From Pyxidicoccus caerfyrddinensis (lineage in GTDB: Bacteria > Myxococcota > Myxococcia > Myxococcales > Myxococcaceae), in assembly GCF_010894405.1 (NCBI RefSeq), contig NZ_JAAIYA010000021.1, positions 151,066 to 215,065 of the forward strand: a stretch of 64,000 nucleotides of DNA. Reading direction: 5' to 3'. A program made the translations under genes and the position numbers. Position 1 is the stretch's first letter; the number at the start of each line of letters is the position of its first letter. This document shows positions 17,052-24,277 of this stretch, in pieces. Below the pieces are notes generated by a model that saw only the letters and a list, made by a program, of their open reading frames with translations, had not been told where the DNA came from and searched no databases.

Positions 17052-17561
17052 ATGCACAAGCGATACGCCGTGGTGGCAGTGGTGGCCGTGGTCTGGGGAA
17101 GCGCCTGCGCGACGCGCTCGAAGGGCGCGGAGGCCGGTGAGCCGGAGACCGTCACCATGGAGTCCCAGGGCGCTGGAGCGCGAGATGGGTCACTCTGCAA
17201 GGACAGCCTGTCCATCAGCGTGAAGCTGGACGACTCGGGCAGGAAGAAGTTCGACCCGGCGCCCGGCTCCGACTGGCTGCTGTGCAACACCGGCACGATG
17301 ACCGTGACGAACGACCTGACGTACACGGCCTGCGTCGCCATCGTCGACTCCGAAGGCAAGAACGCCGTGACGCCGAAGAGCGTGTCCTCGGGCGGGAAGA
17401 CGGACGTCAGCGCGCCCGCGGATGGCCTCTACACGCTCGGCGTCTGCCAGCAGAAGGGCAGCGACTGCACGAGCGGCTGCGCCAACCTGACGGACACCGG
17501 TGAGGGCGGCGGCGTCACCGACACCATCAAGGGCAACCTCAGCGTCGTCACCTCCGGGTAG
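17052..17561 (+). CDS. Exported lipoprotein, first of two tandem paralogs
   Basis: This 169-residue product starts MHKRYAVVAVVAVVWGSAC, a lipoprotein signal with Cys19. The mature part is a Cys-containing beta-rich domain: DSLSISVKLDDSG, DWLLCNTGTMTVTNDLTYTACVAIVD, GLYTLGVCQQKGSDCTSGC, ending TDTIKGNLSVVTSG. The same ending (ETIKGELVVVTSG) and the C-x3-C pattern recur in the 17732 gene, so they are diverged duplicates. No known family is recognised. Confidence 0.7.
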   Translation: MHKRYAVVAVVAVVWGSACATRSKGAEAGEPETVTMESQGAGARDGSLCKDSLSISVKLDDSGRKKFDPAPGSDWLLCNTGTMTVTNDLTYTACVAIVDSEGKNAVTPKSVSSGGKTDVSAPADGLYTLGVCQQKGSDCTSGCANLTDTGEGGGVTDTIKGNLSVVTSG

Positions 17562-17569
17562 CACGGCCT

Positions 17570-17613
17570 CCGACGCACGCCGACGTGTCGTCTCGTGCCG
17601 CCCGACGTGTCGG
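17570..17613. promoter_or_regulatory. CCGACGTGTCGG palindrome pair upstream of the 17732 gene
   Basis: CCGACGTGTCGT (17580-17591) and the perfect palindrome CCGACGTGTCGG (17602-17613) are 22 bp apart, with a further CCGACG at 17570. The motif and the 22-bp phase match the cluster at 13859-13926. They lie about 120 bp before the ATG of the second paralog. Confidence 0.4.
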
Positions 17614-17731
17614 CACGCCGGCGCGCAAGCCGTCTCTCCAGGACATCACTCGACACGCCCCCCCGGGTTGCATGGCATGCCACGTGCTCGATGCGCGGGG
17701 CATCACGGTGTCGAACCTGGAGGGCAGGTCC

Positions 17732-18217
17732 ATGAAGAAGGCGTCGAGGTTCCTGGCGGTCATGGTGGCGGCAGCAGGTCTGGCCCACGCGGCGCGGACA
17801 GATGAACCCCGGGCCGCCGAGCCCAGCGGAGTGTCAGAGGCCTCCGACGACAAGGCGTGCAGGCCCGGGAAGTCCATCGACATCGAACAGCCCGACGGCG
17901 GCACCCAGAAGGTGTTCTCGAAGCCCGCCCCGTGGCAGGTCGCCACCCGGAAGAGCGTGACGTTCACCAACAAGACGGGCTCCAACATCTGCCTCGACCT
18001 CGTGGGCCCCCACGGCACGAAGCGGCACTTCCTGTCCGCCAGAGGCGGCAGCTGGAATGACAAGTGCAAACTGGCGGAGGCGACCTACACGGTCCGCGCA
18101 TGCTTCACGTCAAAAAGCAGCTGTCCGGCGGACTGCACGTCCCCGAACGACGAGCAGAACGCCCTGGGCATCACCGAGACCATCAAGGGCGAGCTCGTCG
18201 TCGTCACCTCGGGGTAG
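17732..18217 (+). CDS. Exported protein, second of two tandem paralogs
   Basis: Starting at ATG 17732 gives 161 residues with a signal peptide (MKKASRFLAVMVAAAGLAHA, cut after AHA) but no lipobox, unlike its upstream paralog. The mature domain has VTFTNKTGSNICLDLVGPHGTKRHF, CKLAEATYTVRACFTSKSSCPADC and the shared ending GITETIKGELVVVTSG. So one copy is lipid-anchored and the other is free in the periplasm or secreted. The last 14 bp overlap the convergent kinase gene. Confidence 0.68.
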   Translation: MKKASRFLAVMVAAAGLAHAARTDEPRAAEPSGVSEASDDKACRPGKSIDIEQPDGGTQKVFSKPAPWQVATRKSVTFTNKTGSNICLDLVGPHGTKRHFLSARGGSWNDKCKLAEATYTVRACFTSKSSCPADCTSPNDEQNALGITETIKGELVVVTSG

Positions 18218-21200
18218 CGCGCGTCAGGCGGGCCTGCTCGCGCACCAGGGCCTGCTTGCGCGCGCCCTCACCGGCGAGGATGCGCGTGAGCTCCTCGCGG
18301 GCCGCGCGCCACTGCTCCTGACGCCGGGGCGCCGGCGGGCCGGGCTGCTCCACCCGCTCGGCCAGCAGGGCGGCGCGCACGGCCAGCGCCTCCGCCCACG
18401 AGGGCCGCGCCGCCACCGCCGCCTCCGCCAGCGTCAGGCCCCGCTCCAGCACCGGCGTGGCGTCCCGTCCGGCCTGCGAGCGCCACGCGCTCCACGTGAG
18501 GCAGAAGCGGGCGAAGGCGGTGCGCGACTCCGGTCGCGCGGGCTCCAGGTCCAGGGCCTTCTGGAACGATTGGGCCGCGGCGTCGAAGTCCTCGTCGCGG
18601 CCCTGGCCGTTGCGCGCACGCCAGCGCGCTTCCACGGCCTGCGTCTCACCGAGGAGCCACCACGCCTGGGCCAGCCCCGGGTTGAGCGCGAGCGCCCGGC
18701 GCAGCGCGTCCGTGGCCTGCTTCAGGGAGCGTGTCGTCTCCTGCCCGCGCCGCAGCGCCTCCGCGGCCTCCACCCGATGCACCGCGCCCAGCCACATCCA
18801 TGGCTGCGGCACGTCCGGCAGCAGCGCCACCGCCCGCTGGAGCGCCGCTTCCGCCGCGCGCACGCTCGGCAGGGGAGACCCGGCGCCAGCAAGCAGGACC
18901 TCCGCATGCCACGCGTGGACCTCTCCGACGTTGTTGTAGGCGAAGCCCTGCGTGGGAGCCACGGCGATGGCGCGCTCGAAGGCCTCCACCGCCTGGCGCA
19001 GCAGGGGCTCGGCGTCGTCACCCCGGTCCCAGGCCTCCTTCGCCTGCTCGAAGAGGATGGTGCCCACGCCGTTGTGCAGCGGCGGCAGCTTCGCGTTGAT
19101 GGTGACGCCTCGGCGGTATGCCTCCAGCGCGCGCGTCCACTCGGGCCCCGCGTCCCTCCCCGAGTCCCGCAGGCGCCGGGCCCGCGCCTCGTACATCTCG
19201 CCCGCGTAGAACCAGGAGGAGACGAGGCTCGGGTTGAGGGTACACGCGCGCTCCATGGCCTCCGCCGCGCGGGCCAGGTCGCCGTCCGCGTCCGGCGCAC
19301 GCGGGTGCGAGGCGCGGGCCACATAGGCCTGTCCCAGGTTGGTCCACGCCTCGGCGCGGCGCGGGTCCAGGCCCACGGCGGTGCGGAAGGCGTCCACGCT
19401 GCGCCCACGGTACGGGAGGGCGTCCGTGCCCGCGCTGTCCTCGGAGTCGGCCCACACCTTGAAGACGAGCCCGAGGTTGATGTGGAAGTCGAAGTCGCGC
19501 GCTTCCGTGGGAATGCGCGCGAAGGTGGCGGCGGCCTCGCGGAGCAGCTCGCGCACGTCCTGGCCCCGCTCCTGGCGGAAGTTCGCGCGCTGCCATGAGG
19601 CCAGTGCCAGCTCCGTCAGCGCATCCGGCTCCGACGGCGCAAGCGCCACGGCCTCGCGCGCCGCCGCCAGGGCCTTGTCCAGCACCGACTCCACCTCTCC
19701 GCCCTGCCGGGAGCGTTGCTCGGCGAGCCGGCGGTGGAGCGCGGCCTCCAGCACGTGGCTGAAGGTGTCGTCGCGAGCCGCCGTGAGCGCTCGCCCCACC
19801 GCCTCCACGCCGCGCGTGTATGGAGGCAGCACGTCGCCCTGCCCGTAGACCTCCATGATGAGTGCCTCGTACTCGAGCAGGGTCTGCGCCCGGTAGACGG
19901 CGGGCACGCTGCGGCCGATGTCCACCGCGGCGGCATAGGCGAGGCGGCCCGCGTCGAAGTCGGCGCGCGCGCCCTCACGGTCTCCGGTGCTTCGGCGCCG
20001 CACGGCCCGCGCCAGGTGGATGTCTCCGCGCAGCAGCGGGGCCTCGTGGAACCAGGGCAGCCGCGTGCCGAGCGCATCCAGCTTCGCGAGCGCCTCGTCG
20101 GTGCGGCCCTCGTAGAAGGCGAGCAGGGCCGCGACGTACTCGGGGGCGGGCACCTCCGCGCCCTCGCTGCGCCGCAAGAAGTCCAGCGCCGGGTCGCGGT
20201 AGCGGGCCTCCACCTCGCGCAGGCGGGCCTCGCGGCGGGTGGCATCCCGCAGGCGCTCCGCCTCCAGGCGCTGCTCCTGGTAGAGGTGGCCCAGCACCAG
20301 CGCCAGCGCGTACGCCACGCGAGGCTCCTGGTAGCCCTGCGCCCATGCGGCCTCCAGGTGCTCGCGGGCGCGGGGTTCGTCTCCGAGCGCGAGGAAGCCG
20401 CGTCCCAGCGCGTAGTGCCCTGGCCCTTCCGCCACCGGGCCCGCGTCGCGCATGGCGGACTCGATGTCGCGCATCCGCGCACGGAGGGCCTCGCGGTCCG
20501 CGCGCGTGTCGTGCAGCGGCGCGGTGCCGGAGTAGCGGGCCTGCGCTTCGATTCGCTCCACGCCCTCCGTGAAGCGGCGGGCCAGCGTCTCGCGCTGCGC
20601 GACCTCGCGGCGGGCGAGCACGGCCTGGCCCAGCGCGAGCGACACGGCCAGCAGCGCGACGGACGCGGTGGCCACGGCGCGGCGGTGCCTGCGCAGCCAC
20701 TTGCGCGCGCGGTAGCCGGGGCCGGTACGCGCGAGCACGGGCTCGCCGTCGAGGAAGCGGCCCAGGTCCTCGGCCAGTTCGCGCGCCGAGCCGTAGCGAG
20801 CGGAGCGGTCCTTCTCCAGACACTTGAGGGTGATGGCCTCCAGGTCGGCGGGGATGTCCGCGTCGAGCGTGCGAGGCGGACGGGGCTCGGCGGTGGCGAT
20901 GTTGCTGAGCACCTCCAATCCGTTGTCACCAGGGACAGGGGATTGTCCGGTGAGCAGCGCGTAGAGGGTGGCACCGAGGCTGTAGACATCCGCGCGGCGG
21001 TCCAGCCGTGTGACTTCGCCCCGGGCCTGCTCGGGGGACATGTAGTGCGGCGTGCCAAGCACCGTGCCGGTGGCGGTGACGCCCTCCTTCCAGTCGCGGG
21101 CGAGGCCGAAGTCCATGACGTAGGGCTTCAGGTGGCCTTCGGGGGTGCGCTCGACGAGGACGTTGGAGGGCTTGATGTCGCGGTGGATGAGGCCGGCGCG

Positions 21201-21938
21201 GTGGGCGGCGTGGACGCCCTCGGCGGCTTCGCGGAGGACCAGGGCCTTCTGCTCCACGGTGAGCGCGTCCACGAGCACGTTGAGCGGCTGCCCGTCCACG
21301 TACTGCATGGCGATGTAGACGCGGCCGTGGACTTCACCGACCTCGAACACACGGCACACGTGCGCGTGGTCCACGCGGGCCTGGGCGCGGGCCTCGGAGA
21401 CGAAGCGGCGGGTGAGCTCGGCGTCGTCGTCACGGACGAACTTGAGCGCGACGTGGCGGCGCAGGCGCGGATCCCACGCGAGGAACACGCGCCCCATGCC
21501 TCCCTGTCCGAGGAAGCGCACGGGTTGGTAACGGTCCCAGCCGGGGACGGGGAACGCGGGCTCGTCGGCGCGAAGGGTGGTCGGTGCCAATGCGACTTCG
21601 GACTCACGGCCCGTGGTCGCGGCGGGTGGGGGCTCGGCGGCGGTGCCCGGAGGGGGCGTGTCTGCGAAACGAAGGTCCGCGTGCGGGGACTTGGGGCCGA
21701 CGGCGGCAGGCGCGAGCGTGTCCGCGCCTGCTGTTCCAGAGGCCTTGCCCGCATCAGCCCGGGCTTCACGGCGTAGCGCGATGAGCGAGTCCTCGGAGAG
21801 ACGTCCCTGCTCCCGCAGCAACTCCAGTGGTCCCAGTCCCCTGCGCGCGGCCTCCGTGCGCAGGGCCTCCACCTCGTCGCGGGACAGCACTCCCTCCGCG
21901 AGCGCATGGCGCAGCTCTGCTTCGTATTGCTCGCTCAT
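18204..21938 (-). CDS. Large Ser/Thr protein kinase with TM segment and TPR array
   Basis: I start at ATG 21938 (MSEQYEAELRHALAEG), giving 1244 residues; a longer frame upstream lacks support. After an acidic helical leader and Pro/Ala linker, the Hanks-type kinase domain spans about 135-400: FLGQGGMGRVF, the VALKFV lysine, HRDIKPSNVLV, DFGLA and GTPHYMSPEQ. A hydrophobic segment (AVATASVALLAVSLALGQAVL, about residue 420-440) is a single membrane span. The remainder, about 800 residues, is a run of TPR-like helices (repeated A-L-G-x-x-Y/P pairs), presumably outside the cytoplasmic membrane. The layout is common in myxobacterial PknB-type sensors. Catalytic residues look intact. Confidence 0.9.
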   Translation of the reverse strand: MSEQYEAELRHALAEGVLSRDEVEALRTEAARRGLGPLELLREQGRLSEDSLIALRREARADAGKASGTAGADTLAPAAVGPKSPHADLRFADTPPPGTAAEPPPAATTGRESEVALAPTTLRADEPAFPVPGWDRYQPVRFLGQGGMGRVFLAWDPRLRRHVALKFVRDDDAELTRRFVSEARAQARVDHAHVCRVFEVGEVHGRVYIAMQYVDGQPLNVLVDALTVEQKALVLREAAEGVHAAHRAGLIHRDIKPSNVLVERTPEGHLKPYVMDFGLARDWKEGVTATGTVLGTPHYMSPEQARGEVTRLDRRADVYSLGATLYALLTGQSPVPGDNGLEVLSNIATAEPRPPRTLDADIPADLEAITLKCLEKDRSARYGSARELAEDLGRFLDGEPVLARTGPGYRARKWLRRHRRAVATASVALLAVSLALGQAVLARREVAQRETLARRFTEGVERIEAQARYSGTAPLHDTRADREALRARMRDIESAMRDAGPVAEGPGHYALGRGFLALGDEPRAREHLEAAWAQGYQEPRVAYALALVLGHLYQEQRLEAERLRDATRREARLREVEARYRDPALDFLRRSEGAEVPAPEYVAALLAFYEGRTDEALAKLDALGTRLPWFHEAPLLRGDIHLARAVRRRSTGDREGARADFDAGRLAYAAAVDIGRSVPAVYRAQTLLEYEALIMEVYGQGDVLPPYTRGVEAVGRALTAARDDTFSHVLEAALHRRLAEQRSRQGGEVESVLDKALAAAREAVALAPSEPDALTELALASWQRANFRQERGQDVRELLREAAATFARIPTEARDFDFHINLGLVFKVWADSEDSAGTDALPYRGRSVDAFRTAVGLDPRRAEAWTNLGQAYVARASHPRAPDADGDLARAAEAMERACTLNPSLVSSWFYAGEMYEARARRLRDSGRDAGPEWTRALEAYRRGVTINAKLPPLHNGVGTILFEQAKEAWDRGDDAEPLLRQAVEAFERAIAVAPTQGFAYNNVGEVHAWHAEVLLAGAGSPLPSVRAAEAALQRAVALLPDVPQPWMWLGAVHRVEAAEALRRGQETTRSLKQATDALRRALALNPGLAQAWWLLGETQAVEARWRARNGQGRDEDFDAAAQSFQKALDLEPARPESRTAFARFCLTWSAWRSQAGRDATPVLERGLTLAEAAVAARPSWAEALAVRAALLAERVEQPGPPAPRRQEQWRAAREELTRILAGEGARKQALVREQARLTRATPR

Positions 21939-22018
21939 GAGTGGATGGCGCCTCCACCCGCGAGCGTACCGGAGCGCCCTCGGCGCGCCCAACCCCTGCA
22001 AGGCACGCCGTCCTCACC

Positions 22019-22972
22019 TCACACCGGAATGTCCTTCCACGGCCGCACGGAGTGCAGGCGGTTCCGGAAGGACTCGATGCGCTCGGACACCTCCCACATC
22101 GTCCGCGTGTCCCGCAGCGCCTCCAGGTACAGGCACCGCCTTGCCAGGGCCGTGAGGTCGAACGCCCAGTACATGCTCATCAGCGGGTTGATCCACAGCT
22201 TGCTGCCCTCGGTGCGCACCGTGCGGTGCACGTCGCCGTACTCACCCTCGACGGCCGTCACCACCGACAGGGACACGATGCTCGGCGCGCGCGGCATCCG
22301 CCGGCACACGGAGTCCACCGCCTCTTTGTACAGCGCCACCTCGCCCATCGGCTCCAGCAGCGCCGTGACGCCCAGGTATCCGCCCTGCTTGCTGAGCGCC
22401 GCCACGGACTCCAGGAAGTGCGCGTGGCAGACGCCATGGTGGAAGTCCACCCCGAAGCCCAGACACACCACGAGCTTGTCGCGCAGCGCCAGCGCATCCA
22501 CCGCGGCCAGGCTGCTGAGGTCCTCCTCCGGTGTCCCCAGCCCGACCTCATCCCCGCGCATCAGGATGTCCGTCCCCCCGTCCACCAGCACCACCGTGTC
22601 GAAGCCCAGCGCTTCCCGCAGTGCCTCATACGCCGTGCGCAGCGGCACCACGCCCGCGCGCTCGAAGCAGTACACCGGGACATGCTCACCCCGGGTGTCG
22701 AACCATTGCGCCAGCAGTCCTTCCGGGAAGTAGTGGACCGGACCTGGCGTGTGGCCATCCACCTCCACGAGTCCCGGCGCCAGCCTGCGCCCCTCCACCT
22801 CCTCCAGCCGCGTGAAGCTCAGGTTCGCCAGCGACACCTTCTTTCCCAGCGCCCGCAGCCGGAAGAACAGCGGCAGCCCGCTGAACACGTCAAAGCCTCC
22901 GCCCGCGCCCGCGATGAGCACGTGCTCCGCCCCCATGAGCCGCTCGAACAGCGGTGAAGTCGACAGGTCCAC
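22019..22972 (-). CDS. DUF1152-family protein
   Basis: I favour the GTG at 22972 (VDLSTSPLFERLMGAEHVLIAGAGGGFDVF), which has a GGGAG site; longer starts overlap the divergent gene. That gives 317 residues. AGAGGGFDVFSGLPLFFRLRALGKKVSLANLSFT at the N-terminus and VVLVDGGTDILMRGDEVGLGTPEEDLSS in the middle are DUF1152 features, suggesting a nucleotide- or cofactor-binding fold with an acidic site. The function is unknown. It is divergent from the cyclodeaminase-like gene with a 46-bp gap. Confidence 0.75.
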   Translation of the reverse strand: MDLSTSPLFERLMGAEHVLIAGAGGGFDVFSGLPLFFRLRALGKKVSLANLSFTRLEEVEGRRLAPGLVEVDGHTPGPVHYFPEGLLAQWFDTRGEHVPVYCFERAGVVPLRTAYEALREALGFDTVVLVDGGTDILMRGDEVGLGTPEEDLSSLAAVDALALRDKLVVCLGFGVDFHHGVCHAHFLESVAALSKQGGYLGVTALLEPMGEVALYKEAVDSVCRRMPRAPSIVSLSVVTAVEGEYGDVHRTVRTEGSKLWINPLMSMYWAFDLTALARRCLYLEALRDTRTMWEVSERIESFRNRLHSVRPWKDIPV

Positions 22973-23018
22973 GTCACGACTCCCTTCCTGGCACCAGCCC
23001 TCGCTATATAGCCGCGCC

Positions 23019-23978
23019 ATGCCCACCCTCATTCTCAGCGCGAAGGACCTGCGCGGCCTCTACACCGTCGAGCTCGGCCTGTCCGCCGTCGAGCGCGCCT
23101 TCCGCGCCCACGGCCTCGGCGAGGCCCTCATGCCTCCCAAGGTCTACCTCTCCCTTCCCAAGTACGACGGCGACTTCCGCGCCATGCCCGCGTTCCTCGA
23201 CGGCTCCGCCGGCGTGAAGTGGGTCAACGCCCATCCGCGCAACCCCGAGAAGCACAACCTCCCCACCGTCCGCGCCCTCTACATCCTCAGCGACCCGGAC
23301 ACCGCCTCCCCCCTCGCCATCCTCGACGGCACCCTCCTCACCGCCTGGCGCACCGGCGCCGCGGGCGGCGTTGCCTCCAAGTTCCTCGCGAAGAAGGCCC
23401 CGCGCACCCTCGGTCTCGTCGGCTGCGGCGTGCAGGCCCGCGTCTTCATCGACGCCCACCGCGCCATCTACGGCGAGTTCGAGCTGCTCCTCGCCGACGC
23501 CTCCGAGGCCGCGGCGAAGGCCCTCCAGGCCGAGAAGGGCGGCCGCATCGTCAGCCTCCAGGAGGCCTGCGGCGCCGACATCGTCTGCACCTCCACCCCC
23601 GTGCGCTCCCCCATCGTGAAGCGCGAGTGGATCCGCCCCGGCACCCACATCAACGCGATGGGCGCCGACGCCCCCGGCAAGCAGGAGCTGGACGCGCGCA
23701 TCCTCACCGACGGCCGCGTCTTCATCGACGACACCGAGCAGGCCACCCACTCCGGCGAGGTCAACGTCCCCCTCCACGACGGCCTCTTCAAGGAGGAGCA
23801 GATTGCCGGCACCCTCGGCGAAGTCGTCGCCGGCAAGAAGCCCGGCCGCGCCGGGGACGAAATCACCGTCTTCGACTCCACCGGCCTCGCGCTCCAGGAC
23901 GTGGCCCTCGCCCGCGCCCTCTACGACGTCGCCCTCAAGCGCGGCGTCGGCCAGCAGCTCGACATCGTCGGAGGCTGA
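23019..23978 (+). CDS. Ornithine cyclodeaminase / mu-crystallin family dehydrogenase
   Basis: The 319-residue product is of the OCD/AlaDH type. VKWVNAHPRNP and ILDGTLLTAWRTGAAGGVASKFLA carry the substrate-binding Lys/Arg region. LGLVGCGVQARVFIDAH is the NAD(P)-binding Rossmann motif (GxGxxA/R). ADIVCTSTPVRSPIVKREWIRPGTHINAMGAD is the family's conserved domain-closure block. It could be an ornithine cyclodeaminase or an archaeal-type alanine dehydrogenase; sequence does not decide. A TATATA stretch lies just upstream of the start in the 46-bp divergent promoter region. Confidence 0.85.
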   Translation: MPTLILSAKDLRGLYTVELGLSAVERAFRAHGLGEALMPPKVYLSLPKYDGDFRAMPAFLDGSAGVKWVNAHPRNPEKHNLPTVRALYILSDPDTASPLAILDGTLLTAWRTGAAGGVASKFLAKKAPRTLGLVGCGVQARVFIDAHRAIYGEFELLLADASEAAAKALQAEKGGRIVSLQEACGADIVCTSTPVRSPIVKREWIRPGTHINAMGADAPGKQELDARILTDGRVFIDDTEQATHSGEVNVPLHDGLFKEEQIAGTLGEVVAGKKPGRAGDEITVFDSTGLALQDVALARALYDVALKRGVGQQLDIVGG

Positions 23979-24058
23979 AGCCTCGCCCCAGCGCGGCCCA
24001 ATCCCTGTCACAGACGCGTCTCGGGATAACGGGGTCAATCTCAACCCCAAGCGACCAG

Positions 24059-24092
24059 GGAAGTGTCCGAAATCCGGCTACTGGACACTTCC
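24059..24092. promoter_or_regulatory. 10-bp inverted repeat upstream of the heme-toroid gene
   Basis: GGAAGTGTCC (24059-24068) and GGACACTTCC (24083-24092) form perfect 10-bp arms around a 14-nt loop, about 185 bp before the 24278 start and 80 bp after the previous stop. There is no T-run, so it is either a protein-binding site or a poor terminator for the cyclodeaminase-like gene. The rest of the 23979-24277 gap shows no gene. Confidence 0.4.
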
Positions 24093-24277
24093 AGCTAATC
24101 TAGAGTATTCCGCAACCACGCGCTGACTGAGGGGGAAGTCCTTCCATTTCGCAGCAACCGCACCCGTCGGAGGGAGACCGCTTCTCCCCCGCGAGGGCCG
24201 TGCTGCGTCTTGTAGACCGCCCCGGAGGATTGGCGCGCGGTGTCAATTCCTGACACCCGGCGTTCCTTCGGAGAGTC

